Part shown: positions 42,197-50,377 of the stretch, piece by piece
How the letters are laid out: every line of letters starts with the position of its first letter
Numbering within the stretch: position 1 is the stretch's first letter
Source of the DNA: Bacillus infantis NRRL B-14911
Lineage (GTDB): Bacteria; Bacillota; Bacilli; Bacillales; Cytobacillaceae
Assembly: GCF_000473245.1 (NCBI RefSeq)
Contig: NC_022524.1
Span: forward strand, 2,008,501 to 2,072,500
Reading direction: 5' to 3'
DNA length: 64,000 bases
Position numbers and translations under genes: made by a program
The notes under the pieces: model-generated
What the model was told of the DNA's origin: nothing
Database searches by the model: none
The model's input: the letters and a program-made list of their open reading frames with translations, nothing else

Positions 42197-42329
42197 CTGG
42201 TGTTTGCAGTGGAAGGCACACAGACTCCTGCGGGAAATAGCGGAAGAGTTGAGACCCCGCAGCGCGCGGCGCAAGGAGGCTTAGGCTTCGTCCCGCGGAA
42301 AGCGAAGTGCCTGGAACGGAAAACACCAG
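42197..42329 (-). repeat. 133-bp palindromic interspersed repeat, copy 2 (inverted)
   Basis: The reverse complement aligns throughout with 6691-6823 and has exactly the same length. Shared core phrases are GTTCCAGGCACTTCGCTTTC, TGCGGGGTCTCA and CCCGCAGGAGTCT. Outer arms here are CTGGTGTTT/AAACACCAG, differing from copy 1 (CTGCTGATT/AATCAGCAG) at two positions on each side while staying fully complementary. It lies in a gene-free stretch (42058-42501). Confidence 0.85.
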
Positions 42330-42384
42330 CCCCATTTAAAAGTAAAACAAATTTTAAAACCATACTTATAATTTTCTGAGTATC

Positions 42385-42410
42385 AAAAAGAGCCACAATG
42401 GCTCTTTTTT
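42385..42410 (+). terminator. Intrinsic terminator upstream of the ECF sigma gene
   Basis: AAAAAGAGCCA/TGGCTCTTTTTT hairpin, 3-base loop. It would stop transcripts coming from the 41824-42057 gene and the repeat. Confidence 0.85.
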
Positions 42411-42501
42411 GCTGTCTGTTAAAGGAAATTGCCGAAAATCGTCGAAGTTGTTAGGTGAGAAGCAAAAAAACGAATTTTTTCATTTTAACAAAGGAGCCTC
42501 C

Positions 42502-43464
42502 ATGGAAGGTAATCAAGGTTTACACACAATAAGCAAGGAAATCAAAGACCTGGAAAAAAGATTCAAGCAGGAGATAGAACCTTATCGCTCTTTACTGTGG
42601 AAATATTGCTACAGATTGACAGGCTCTCCATGGGATGCAGAAGACCTCGTCCAGGATACATTGCTGAAATCCCTGGCTATGCTCTCAAAGGTCTTTCAAG
42701 AGTTGAATGTAAAATCCTACTTATTCAAAATCGCCACTAATACATGGATCGATCAGCAAAGAAGAAATCGGATTGCCTATACAGATTCATACCTTGTAGA
42801 ACTTCTGGAAAGCGGCAGCGAAAAGGAGCTTAAGATTCTCCCAGCCCTCGATTATCTGGCCCGCCAGCTGAGTCTGAAGCAATTTGTCTGCCTTCTGCTT
42901 ACAGACGTTTTTCTTTTTACTGCAAAAGAGGCTGCAGATATCGTCAGTCTTTCGCCTGGTGCTGTCTATGCAAATGTACAGAGAGCAAGAGATGTGTTGA
43001 AGAATATCCCTGAAAGAGAGCAGATTCATAGACTGCAGGAAGGGATAGCTATATCTGCCTCACATGACAAAACAATCAGCACCCTGCTTGAAGGCTTCCG
43101 AAGAAAAGACATGGCCATGATTGCTTCTCTTCTTGACGAGAATCTTCTCACAGATATTACCCATGCTGGAGTTGAATTTGGAAAAAGAGAAACAGAACGA
43201 AATTCGCTCAAAGACTGGGCAGAGGTGGTATCCAGGCAGGAAGGGGCCGAAGCCGCCATCACGACGCTATGGGGCAGGCAGGTCATTTTGGAGTTTGCTC
43301 TTAAATCCGGAGAGAAGCTGCTGCAGAACATTCACTTTATGGAACTGGAAAATGATAAAATAGTGTATTGGAAATTTTATTGCTTTTCCTGGGATTTAAT
43401 GAATGCAGCTGCAAAAGAGCTGGATGTGAATCTGGGAGCTGAATATTTTTATCATATTTTTTAA
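42502..43464 (+). CDS. ECF sigma factor with SnoaL-like C-terminal domain
   Basis: A 320-residue sigma-70 family protein: region 2 (LWKYCYRLTGSPWDAEDLVQ, about 25-95) binds core polymerase and the -10 element; region 4 (LSLKQFVCLLLTDVFLFTAKEAADIV, about 115-170) holds the -35 helix-turn-helix; about 130 further residues resemble the SnoaL/NTF2-like tails of ECF41/SigJ-type factors, which replace an anti-sigma. No anti-sigma gene is adjacent. ATG 42502 follows AAAGGAGCCTCC. Target promoters are unknown; I did not see the ECF41 TGTCACA element upstream. Confidence 0.8.
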   Translation: MEGNQGLHTISKEIKDLEKRFKQEIEPYRSLLWKYCYRLTGSPWDAEDLVQDTLLKSLAMLSKVFQELNVKSYLFKIATNTWIDQQRRNRIAYTDSYLVELLESGSEKELKILPALDYLARQLSLKQFVCLLLTDVFLFTAKEAADIVSLSPGAVYANVQRARDVLKNIPEREQIHRLQEGIAISASHDKTISTLLEGFRRKDMAMIASLLDENLLTDITHAGVEFGKRETERNSLKDWAEVVSRQEGAEAAITTLWGRQVILEFALKSGEKLLQNIHFMELENDKIVYWKFYCFSWDLMNAAAKELDVNLGAEYFYHIF

Positions 43465-43555
43465 ATCCCGCGTATAATTTGGCATCTTTTTCCCGTTATA
43501 GATCTTGAAGAGCTGTTGTTCAGGTTCTATTTAAAAGAAAGGGAGAGATGGGAAG

Positions 43556-43927
43556 ATGAAAACACCTATAGTCAATAGGATGAATACCATTTTTGTACAT
43601 GTGGCAGATCTGGAAAAGTCAGCAGGATGGTACTGTAAGCTTCTTGGCCAGAAAGTCACAGAGCCGGTTGAGAACCCGGTATATAATGTAAAAATGAATG
43701 GGGCAACCGGTCTTACCCTGGATGCAGGACCTTACGGTGAAAGGGAAAGACCGCAGGCTGGGCTTTATCCATTGTTCAACTTGCATACTGAGGACATTCA
43801 AGAGGCTTACAGCTGGATGGAAAGCGAGGACTTTGCCGTTGACCCAGAGATAACCCGCTTTGACGATTTCAGCTTTTTCAACGTAAAAGATCCTGACGGC
43901 CATATCATTATGATTTGTACAGGATAA
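43556..43927 (+). CDS. VOC family (glyoxalase-like) protein
   Basis: A 123-residue single-chain vicinal-oxygen-chelate fold protein: FVHVADLEKSAGWYCKLLGQ at the start, LFNLHTEDIQEAYSWMES in the middle and FNVKDPDGHIIMIC at the end. Members bind metal and act on diverse small molecules, or bind drugs. It could be the target of the upstream sigma factor, but that is inference. Confidence 0.8.
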   Translation: MKTPIVNRMNTIFVHVADLEKSAGWYCKLLGQKVTEPVENPVYNVKMNGATGLTLDAGPYGERERPQAGLYPLFNLHTEDIQEAYSWMESEDFAVDPEITRFDDFSFFNVKDPDGHIIMICTG

Positions 43928-43948
43928 AAAGTATGGGGAGACAGAAAA

Positions 43949-44671
43949 ATGACAGAGATAAAAGAAAGGCTGCCTGCGGTCGAAACTGCACAAATGCTCA
44001 TCAATGAAAGATTCCCGGACTGCAGAGGGGCCATCCTTGGAGGAAGTATCGTAAGGGGAGAAGGAACCGCGACCTCTGATCTGGATATTATCGTAATAAA
44101 TGACAAAGCTGGTTCTGTCAGAAGAGAATCTTTCCATTATAAAGGATGGCCGGTTGAGCTTTTTGAACACACTAAAGATTCGTGCAGGGGATATTTCCAG
44201 AAGGATGCAGAAAGGGCCAGGCCGACGCTTCCACGGATGGTGGCGGAAGGGTTGGTGCTTAGAGGTAAGGACTTTCTTGGCGGGATTAGGAAGGAAGCTG
44301 CCGCCTTGATGGCTGCGGGCCCTGCTCTGTGGACAGATGCTGAGCTGACATTTAAGCGCTATTTCCTGACTGATGCACTGGAGGATTTCATCGGCAGCAC
44401 CAAAAGGCATGAATCTCTTTTTATTGCTGGAAAGCTGGCTGAGCTGGCGCATGAATTTCTTCTTAGAACCAATAAACAATGGATTGGCCAGTCTAAATGG
44501 ATTTACAGGGAATTATCCCATTATGATCAAGCTCTGGCATACAGGTTTGCTGAATGCTTCGACGGCTTTTATCAATTCGGGGAAAAACAGCCCGTCATTG
44601 AGCTTGTGGATGACATCATGAAGCCATTTGGCGGCAGATGCTTTGACGGTTTTTCGCTAAGTGGGAAATAA
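43949..44671 (+). CDS. Nucleotidyltransferase domain protein
   Basis: A 240-residue protein with the minimal nucleotidyltransferase signature GGSIVRGEGTATSDLDIIV (GS plus DxD, residues about 30-50) and a further Asp/Glu (WPVELFEHT) as third carboxylate. A helical C-terminal half follows. This resembles aminoglycoside nucleotidyltransferases and housekeeping relatives; substrate unknown. It begins 21 bp after the VOC gene and is probably cotranscribed. Confidence 0.75.
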   Translation: MTEIKERLPAVETAQMLINERFPDCRGAILGGSIVRGEGTATSDLDIIVINDKAGSVRRESFHYKGWPVELFEHTKDSCRGYFQKDAERARPTLPRMVAEGLVLRGKDFLGGIRKEAAALMAAGPALWTDAELTFKRYFLTDALEDFIGSTKRHESLFIAGKLAELAHEFLLRTNKQWIGQSKWIYRELSHYDQALAYRFAECFDGFYQFGEKQPVIELVDDIMKPFGGRCFDGFSLSGK

Positions 44672-44705
44672 TCATAAGAAATAATAAAAAGGAATGAAAA
44701 CCCAG

Positions 44706-45890
44706 ATGGAAAAGTTATATTATCAAGATCCTTACATAAAAGAATTTACAGCTTCGGTCATCCGCCAGGATCAGAACTCTGACGGTAAGTGGTATGCAGT
44801 TCTTGACCGGACTGCTTTTTATCCGACCGGAGGAGGCCAGCCCTTTGATACAGGGACGATTCACGGTATCTCTGTAACAGATGTTGAAGAAGAAGAAGGC
44901 GAAATCAGGCATTATCTTGAAGAGAGGCTTCCGGAATCAGGAGAAGTCGATGGAAGGGTTAACTGGCAGAGAAGATTCGATCATATGCAGCAGCATTCAG
45001 GCCAGCATATTCTATCTGCTGCCTTTGATGAGCTGTTCGGGTACAGGACTGTCAGCTTTCATCTTGGAAAAGAGACTTTGACTATCGATATTGAAACAGA
45101 GAACCTGAGTGAGGAAGAAGCAGCAAGGGCAGAAAGAAAATCGAATGAAATTATTACCGATAATCTTCCGATCGAAACCAAATGGGTCAGTGAGAGTGAG
45201 CTTGCGGGCTACCCATTAAGAAAAGAAACTAAGGTAAAAGAGAATATCCGCCTTGTTATCATTCCTGAATTTGACTATAACGGCTGCGGCGGAACCCACC
45301 CGAAAGCTACAGGGGAAGTCCAGGCTATAAAGATTCTCGGCTGGAGCCGGCAGAAGAAGCAAACCAGGGTAGAATTTGTCTGCGGCGGCAGGGTGCTGAA
45401 ACAGCTGCACACTAAGAATGTGATTGTGAATCGGACAGGCCAGCTGATTAGTTCGCCAGAGGGGGAAATACCCGAGGCGATCATCAAGCTGCTCGATACG
45501 CAGAAACAGATGGAAAAAGAACTGGAGGAACTAAAGAACCAGCTGCTTGAGCAGGAAGGAAAGGAATATGCCAGAAGCATCCTTGATGGATCAGCCATCA
45601 TCCGGAAGGTTTTTCGCGATAGAAATGTTAAGGAGCTTCAGAAACTGGCCAAGTCTATTGCCATTCAAAATGACCAGGCGATTGTCTTGTTTGCAGCGGA
45701 AAACGGCCGGCAGCTGCAGGCCGTATGTGCGAGCGGAACAAAAACGGAGGCAGATATGAAAAAGATCATCCAGTCCATTCTTCCTGCCATTCATGGCAGA
45801 GGCGGGGGAAACAAGCATTTTGCCCAGGGAGGCGGAGAAACTGAAATGAGCGGAGAAAGGCTTCTTGAGCTGATGGCGGATAGTCTTTGA
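44706..45890 (+). CDS. Alanyl-tRNA editing protein (AlaX-L type with DHHA1 domain)
   Basis: A 394-residue trans-editing enzyme. The editing core has DRTAFYPTGGGQPFDTG, HMQQHSGQHILSAAF (first two His) and GCGGTHPKATGEV (Cys and His), which bind zinc and hydrolyse Ser- or Gly-tRNA-Ala. A C-terminal DHHA1-like domain has the GRGGGNKHFAQGGG motif. Separate from AlaRS, it clears mischarged tRNA. ATG 44706 is preferred; ATG 44694 is too close to the AAAAAGGA ribosome site. Confidence 0.85.
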   Translation: MEKLYYQDPYIKEFTASVIRQDQNSDGKWYAVLDRTAFYPTGGGQPFDTGTIHGISVTDVEEEEGEIRHYLEERLPESGEVDGRVNWQRRFDHMQQHSGQHILSAAFDELFGYRTVSFHLGKETLTIDIETENLSEEEAARAERKSNEIITDNLPIETKWVSESELAGYPLRKETKVKENIRLVIIPEFDYNGCGGTHPKATGEVQAIKILGWSRQKKQTRVEFVCGGRVLKQLHTKNVIVNRTGQLISSPEGEIPEAIIKLLDTQKQMEKELEELKNQLLEQEGKEYARSILDGSAIIRKVFRDRNVKELQKLAKSIAIQNDQAIVLFAAENGRQLQAVCASGTKTEADMKKIIQSILPAIHGRGGGNKHFAQGGGETEMSGERLLELMADSL

Positions 45891-45974
45891 TTGATTTTTT
45901 GTGGAAGGTCCTGGGAAATATGGGGTCTTCCTTTTTTTGATGTGGTGTTTTTAGCTTTTCTTTTGTCAGAAAAG

Positions 45975-46345
45975 TGATTTTTGGGAGTATGGCTAGCTAT
46001 TTTAGTGGTCTTTCAGCGAAGTAGTGGACCCAGCGTGTTAGCCTGGAACCGCTATTTTGGCTTTTCGCATAAATAGTGGTTCCAGCGAGCGTGGCTGGAA
46101 CCGCTATTTTGGCCATTCACAGAAATAGTGGTCCCAGTGCTCGTGGCTAGAACCACTATTTTAGCTTTACACAGAAATAGTGGTCCCAGCGAGCGTGGCT
46201 AGAACCGCTATTTTAGCTTTACACAGAAATAGTGGACCCAGCGAGCATGGCTAGAACCGCTATTTTGGCTTTACGCGTAAATAGTGGTTCCAGCGAGCAT
46301 GCTTAGAACCACTTTTATGGCTATTCGCAGAAATAGTGATTACTG
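45975..46345. repeat. 52-bp tandem array after the AlaX gene
   Basis: TAGTGG anchors stand at 46022, 46074, 46126, 46178, 46230 and 46282, with a final TAGTGA at 46334: exactly 52 bp each time. A diverged unit with a small deletion precedes them. Each unit contains AAATAGTGGTTCCAG facing CTGGAACCGCTATTT around GCGAGCGTG, a hairpin with a 15-bp near-perfect stem. No frame is kept because 52 is not a multiple of three. It fills most of the gap between the AlaX gene and the HTH regulator. Confidence 0.88.
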
Positions 46346-46376
46346 TCCACCCCTCAGTATCATATGTAAAGCACAC

Positions 46377-46405
46377 TTGACGTAAAGTTCCCTTTACAAT
46401 ATAGT
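46377..46405 (+). promoter_or_regulatory. HTH operon promoter with palindromic operator
   Basis: TTGACG (46377-46382), 17-bp spacer, TATAGT (46400-46405). The spacer carries a perfect palindrome GTAAAG-TTCC-CTTTAC (46382-46397), and another GTAAAG half-site lies at 46366-46371. It is well placed for autorepression by the HTH protein encoded immediately downstream. Confidence 0.7.
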
Positions 46406-46424
46406 AAAACCAAGGAGGACGTTT

Positions 46425-46640
46425 ATGAAAAATAATTTGGCAGAGCTGAGAAAGAAGCATGGTTTTTCGCAGGACCGGCTTGCGGTCAGGCTGGGTGTCT
46501 CAAGGCAGACGATCATTAGCATTGAAAAAGGAAAATATTCACCTTCTCTTCCGCTTGCATTTCAAATTGCGAAGACCTTTGATACAACGATTGAACATAT
46601 TTTTATCTATGAAGAAGAAACAAACAAGAAAGGAGAATGA
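46425..46640 (+). CDS. XRE-type small HTH regulator
   Basis: A 71-residue single-domain regulator (KKHGFSQDRLAVRLGVSRQT is the helix-turn-helix; PSLPLAFQIAKTFDTTIEHI follows). Such stand-alone regulators (YozG/YvaO-like) usually repress their own operon, which encodes a membrane protein as here. The palindrome inside the promoter spacer is the probable operator. AAGGAGGACGTTT precedes ATG. Confidence 0.85.
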   Translation: MKNNLAELRKKHGFSQDRLAVRLGVSRQTIISIEKGKYSPSLPLAFQIAKTFDTTIEHIFIYEEETNKKGE

Positions 46641-46644
46641 ACGG

Positions 46645-47019
46645 ATGGAATCAAGACTGACTTTCTTTATATGCGGGGGCTTATTTTTAATCATGACCCT
46701 CTTTATGGCCGTCATCGGCATATCGGCAGGGGAAAGCATCCTGCCGCAGACATGGACACTTCTTTCGATGACAGTTATGAGCTTTTCAATGGGATACCTT
46801 TATCCTCAATTCAAGCAAAAGGACGAAAGAATGAAGATGATCCGCCAGAAAGGCCTCTTTTACGCTTATTTTGCCCTCATTGTCTATTTCTTCATCTTTT
46901 TTCTGCTGCTTGGTCTTGGGATTATTGATATTTCTGCGCTTGAGCTGCTGCAAATTTTATCCGGCCTGACAATCAGCACGGTCTTTTTGTCCATGGTATA
47001 CGTTTCTAAAAGGATTTGA
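46645..47019 (+). CDS. Membrane protein cotranscribed with the HTH regulator
   Basis: A 124-residue protein with four hydrophobic segments (FFICGGLFLIMTLFMAVIG, TWTLLSMTVMSFSMGYLY, GLFYAYFALIVYFFIFFLLL, LLQILSGLTISTVFLSMVYV). It resembles the DUF2178-like proteins often paired with small XRE regulators. Start ATG 46645 follows AAAGGAGAATGAACGG, 4 bp after the regulator's stop. Function unknown. Confidence 0.75.
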   Translation: MESRLTFFICGGLFLIMTLFMAVIGISAGESILPQTWTLLSMTVMSFSMGYLYPQFKQKDERMKMIRQKGLFYAYFALIVYFFIFFLLLGLGIIDISALELLQILSGLTISTVFLSMVYVSKRI

Positions 47020-47105
47020 CAGGGACGGCGGAATTTAACAGAACTGAAATCCTGCCTTTTTGAGAAAGCTAAAAAGGTAAATCTCAATAAAAAGGCGGGT
47101 ATTCT

Positions 47106-47741
47106 ATGGCAACTTTATTGTATATCACTGCACATCCCCATGATGAAACACAATCATTCAGCATGGCTGCCGGAACGGCATTTATTGAATCTTACCGTGA
47201 ATCCAATCCAGGGGATGAAGTCATAAGGCTTGATCTGTATAAAGAGCATATTCCCCAGATTGACGCAGATGTATTCAGCGGATGGGGCAAGCTTCGCACG
47301 GGAAGCTCTTTTGATGACTTGTCTCAGGAAGAAAAAGAAAAAGTGAACAGGCTTTCTGAACTGACTGAGCAATTTGTTTCTGCGGATAAATATGTTTTTG
47401 TTACTCCTTTGTGGAACTTCTCATTTCCTCCAGTGATGAAGGCTTATCTTGATTCTGTTTGTACAGCAGGGAAGACATTCAAATATACAGAACAGGGGCC
47501 GGTAGGTCTTCTTCCTGATAAGAAGGCCCTTCATATCCAGGCGCGCGGCGGGATCTATTCCGAGGGTCCGGCTGCAGAGATGGAAATGGGCCACCGCTAT
47601 ATCGGAATCATTATGCAGTTCTTTGGGATTCCTTCTTTTGAAGGCATCTTTATCGAAGGCCACAATCAATTCCCGGACCGCGCCCAGCAAATTAAAGAAG
47701 AAGGCGTGGCAAAGGCGAAAGAGAAAGCCAAAACCTTTTAA
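47106..47741 (+). CDS. azoR: FMN-dependent NADH-azoreductase (paralog 1)
   Basis: A 211-residue flavodoxin-like quinone/azo reductase. Motifs: [16 protein letters not shown] (FMN phosphate loop), [20 protein letters not shown], and [17 protein letters not shown]. It reduces azo dyes and quinones with NADH, protecting against thiol stress. A close paralog lies convergently 48 bp away. Weak ribosome site AAAGGCGGGTATTCT. Confidence 0.85.
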   Translation: MATLLYITAHPHDETQSFSMAAGTAFIESYRESNPGDEVIRLDLYKEHIPQIDADVFSGWGKLRTGSSFDDLSQEEKEKVNRLSELTEQFVSADKYVFVTPLWNFSFPPVMKAYLDSVCTAGKTFKYTEQGPVGLLPDKKALHIQARGGIYSEGPAAEMEMGHRYIGIIMQFFGIPSFEGIFIEGHNQFPDRAQQIKEEGVAKAKEKAKTF

Positions 47742-47748
47742 GCATGAA

Positions 47749-47782
47749 AAAAAAGAGATTTCTGCCAGGCAGAAATCTCTTC
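47749..47782. terminator. Shared bidirectional terminator, azoreductase pair
   Basis: Near-perfect stem AAGAGATTTCTGCC/GGCAGAAATCTCTT with A-rich and T-rich flanks. Confidence 0.85.
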
Positions 47783-47788
47783 TTGTAT

Positions 47789-48415
47789 TTAGAATTTTGC
47801 AGCTGTATCAGCAGCCTGCTTGATGCCTTCAGAAATGATTTCTTCCGCTTTATCAGGGAACTGGTTGTGCCCCTCGGTCACGATGGAAGTGACGTCCTGT
47901 ACTCCGAAGAAAGCCAGAAGTGTACTTACATACTTCTCAGACATTTCGACCTCTGCAGCAGGGCCTTCTGAATAAACTCCGCCCCTTGCATTCAAGAGAG
48001 CGACTTTTTTATCAGTAAGAAGTCCTACAGCACCGTTTTCAGTGTATTTGAATGTTTTGCCGGCTTGTGCCAGATAGTCAAAGTATGTGTGAAGGACAGC
48101 TGGGACCGTAAAGTTCCAGAGCGGGAATGCGAACACAGCTTTATCCGCATCAAGGAATTGGTTCAAATACTTTGTGACGCGGGCTGCAGCAGCTTCTTCT
48201 TCTGCATTCAGCTCCATGCCCTGGCCCTGCTTGTACATTGCTGTAATATGAAGATTATCATAATAAGGAAGATTTTCTTCAAACAAATCCAGTTCAATGA
48301 TGGTATCTTCCGGGTGGTTCTCCTTATAGCTGCTTAGGAATGCATCGTACATTTGCACGCTGACTGCCTGATCAGCTGGACGTGAGTTTGCTTTGATGAA
48401 TAATACGTTTGACAT
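47789..48415 (-). CDS. azoR: FMN-dependent NADH-azoreductase (paralog 2)
   Basis: A 208-residue protein of the same family as its convergent neighbour ([59 protein letters not shown], then [20 protein letters not shown]). The two differ throughout, so they are old paralogs, not a recent duplication. GGAGGAATTATTCTT precedes ATG 48415. Expected role: quinone and azo compound detoxification. Confidence 0.85.
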   Translation of the reverse strand: MSNVLFIKANSRPADQAVSVQMYDAFLSSYKENHPEDTIIELDLFEENLPYYDNLHITAMYKQGQGMELNAEEEAAAARVTKYLNQFLDADKAVFAFPLWNFTVPAVLHTYFDYLAQAGKTFKYTENGAVGLLTDKKVALLNARGGVYSEGPAAEVEMSEKYVSTLLAFFGVQDVTSIVTEGHNQFPDKAEEIISEGIKQAADTAAKF

Positions 48416-48582
48416 AAGAATAATTCCTCCGTTAGTTACTAAGAAGTTTTCCGCAGATTAAATACTTTTAATTCAAGATAATAAGCGGATATTGGCTATT
48501 ATAGCTAGTCAGGCTGAATGGGTCAAAGCATCTGCTTATACAAAAAACATTTAAGTCTACTCCAGTCCTGAAGCTGTCAATA

Positions 48583-48618
48583 AAAAAAGAAGGCGCCGGT
48601 CTCCCGGCCCGACTTCCT
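48583..48618 (-). terminator. Terminator of the small basic ORF (minus strand)
   Basis: Minus-strand stem GAAG-CCGG/CCGG-CTTC with loop and internal mismatches, followed by seven T residues. Confidence 0.65.
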
Positions 48619-48632
48619 TCCATTACACACAA

Positions 48633-48740
48633 CTATGACGATGCTTTTAACTGGCGCGCTTTCCTTTTTCCCCACATTTTTTTCACGATCGGATAGGCTA
48701 TAGGAGCCCATTTAATGATATTTTTCACCAATTTCTTCAT
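48633..48740 (-). CDS. Small basic protein, 35 residues
   Basis: MKKLVKNIIKWAPIAYPIVK followed by KMWGKRKARQLKASS. It is strongly cationic and amphipathic, with an excellent ribosome site (CGAGGAGGTATCCCGCT) and its own terminator, so it is likely expressed. It could be membrane-associated; antimicrobial or toxin-like activity is possible but not shown. No family recognised. Confidence 0.6.
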   Translation of the reverse strand: MKKLVKNIIKWAPIAYPIVKKMWGKRKARQLKASS

Positions 48741-48993
48741 AGCGGGATACCTCCTCGGTTTATTTCCATTTCTATTCCCTTTCAGTGCCGGGGACAAACC
48801 TGCAGAGGGTAAGAGGGAGTCTGCTTTGAAAGGCGAAAATCTATTTTGAGATGTGAGAGAATAGTTTTAAAAATGGCATGTCAATTCTAGCTGTGTAGCT
48901 GTTTTGTTACATTTAGCGGAACACTCCTGGTTGTTTACTGCTTACACTGGCTAGTACAATAGTCTTATATAGGTGGAGGCGTGGAATTTACGT

Positions 48994-49095
48994 ATGTTTC
49001 GGCGCTTTCATGAGCAGGAGCCGGCAGTGCAGCCGGCCTGCAGGATCAGGCTGACATGCTTCCTCGGAGACTTTGCCGCAGAAGCACCGGCCTAA
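48994..49095 (+). other. Structured, GC-rich leader of the chemoreceptor gene with a 33-codon ORF
   Basis: TTGTTT-N18-TACAAT (48931-48960 region) could start a leader of about 150 bases. Within it, GCCGGC inverted repeats and a hairpin TGCTTC..CGG/CCG..GAAGCA form a compact GC-rich structure. An open frame (ATG 48994 to TAA 49095, MFRRFHEQEPAVQPACRIRL and on) spans the same bases, with GGAGG 14 bases upstream, a poor spacing. Leader peptide, RNA switch or both are possible. The end CCGGCCTAAA recalls part of the c-di-GMP-I consensus but the rest does not fit. Confidence 0.35.
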
Positions 49096-49117
49096 ATATA
49101 AGGAGAAGAGGAAAAGC

Positions 49118-50053
49118 ATGACATTGACTGTCCCAGCTAACAATATTCCAAGCACAACACAGGTTCTGGATGAGGGAGCCGTATTGGCTGCCATTGAAAG
49201 GTCACATGCGATGATTGAGTTCAGCCCGCAAGGCACTGTGCTATGGGCAAATCATCATTTTGCAAGTACCATGGAATATGATGTAAATGAAATGAAGGGC
49301 ATGCATCACCGGAAATTTTGTACAGATGAATTTGCCAGCAGTCCCGCTTATTCTGTACTATGGAAAAACTTACGGAGCGGCAAAAGCTTTCAGGAAAAAA
49401 TCCAGCGTGTGACGAAGAGAGGAAACCTGATTTGGCTTGAAGCTACATATACCCCAGTGAGAGATGAAGAAGGAAATGTCATCGCCGTGGTAAAACTGGC
49501 TACAAATATAAATGAAAGAGAAAGCAATACGGTTGCGGTTGCAAACGAACTCCAAAACATGGCGGGAGAGCTGCTAAATCGGGCCGAGCTCGGGATTACC
49601 AGGAGCGAAGAAGCTGCGGAAGCATCCGAGAAGCTTGCTGGAGATTCAAGAGAGAATCTGAAAATGCTGGATACTCTTAAAACGCAGGCACTGTCCATTG
49701 GCGATATTGTCAAAACAATCCGCGAAATAGCTGCCCAGACAAATCTTCTTGCACTCAATGCAGCCATCGAGGCAGCCCGTGCAGGCGAGCATGGGAGAGG
49801 GTTCAATGTTGTTGCCGGCGAGGTCAGAAAGCTTGCCACCAGGGTCCAGGAATCCATCGGTGAAGTGAACGCCCATATCGAAGGCATTTCAGGCGAGGTA
49901 AAAAATATCAGTGAAGCCACCAGGCAATCAAGGGATGGAATTGAAAAAAGCAGGCTGCTGAACGAACAGGCAATGGCGGAATTCAAGGGCATAGAGAGTG
50001 CAGCCCGATCGCTTGATAGCAGGGCAAAGGCGTTCAAGGACATTTTGAAGTAA
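49118..50053 (+). CDS. Soluble PAS-containing methyl-accepting chemotaxis-type receptor
   Basis: A 311-residue protein with no transmembrane segment: a PAS domain (about 28-140, [20 protein letters not shown]) followed by a short MCP signalling domain with the invariant hairpin tip [20 protein letters not shown] and [15 protein letters not shown]. It would sense a cytoplasmic or redox signal and act on CheA, or coordinate other partners. The signalling coil is short compared with full receptors. AAGGAGAAGAGGAAAAGC precedes ATG 49118. Confidence 0.85.
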   Translation: MTLTVPANNIPSTTQVLDEGAVLAAIERSHAMIEFSPQGTVLWANHHFASTMEYDVNEMKGMHHRKFCTDEFASSPAYSVLWKNLRSGKSFQEKIQRVTKRGNLIWLEATYTPVRDEEGNVIAVVKLATNINERESNTVAVANELQNMAGELLNRAELGITRSEEAAEASEKLAGDSRENLKMLDTLKTQALSIGDIVKTIREIAAQTNLLALNAAIEAARAGEHGRGFNVVAGEVRKLATRVQESIGEVNAHIEGISGEVKNISEATRQSRDGIEKSRLLNEQAMAEFKGIESAARSLDSRAKAFKDILK

Positions 50054-50072
50054 GTAATTTAACGGAAAGAAG

Positions 50073-50102
50073 ACCGGCTGCCTGCTGACAGGCAGCCGGT
50101 TT
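50073..50102 (+). terminator. Chemoreceptor gene terminator
   Basis: Perfect 12-bp stem ACCGGCTGCCTG/CAGGCAGCCGGT with loop CTGA, then TTATGTTTTT. Confidence 0.85.
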
Positions 50103-50319
50103 ATGTTTTTAAACAATGGAAGGGATACATGCAGAATAAAAGGCAGCGGAAATTACTGACCTGAGCTGATTATTGTCGAGCACAAATAATGATTGGTTTT
50201 GCTGTGGCACATCTAATGCGAAAGAGAAGGCTGCTTAAGAAAAAAGAACTTTTTGAGGCCCTTTTCCAAACGAAAATTATTTAGGACTAGATTTTTTCAT
50301 AAAATGGCTGTTAAACTCA

Positions 50320-50377
50320 TTGGAGACAAGCAGAATCTATGTTATTATGAATTTGTTTGTTGGTGGAAGCGTTTACA
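50320..50377 (+). promoter_or_regulatory. Candidate promoter with downstream cre site, far upstream of sdaAB
   Basis: TTGGAG-N17-TATTAT (50320-50348) followed by TGGAAGCGTTTACA at 50364-50377, a 13 of 14 match to the CcpA operator consensus TGWAARCGYTWWCA. CcpA here would act as a roadblock. The nearest gene is sdaAB, 347 bp away, giving a long leader if they are linked. Confidence 0.55.

Noticed and set aside
43949-44671. Acquired aminoglycoside resistance gene
   Set aside because: Only the general nucleotidyltransferase signature is present; codon use and context look native, so resistance is not claimed.
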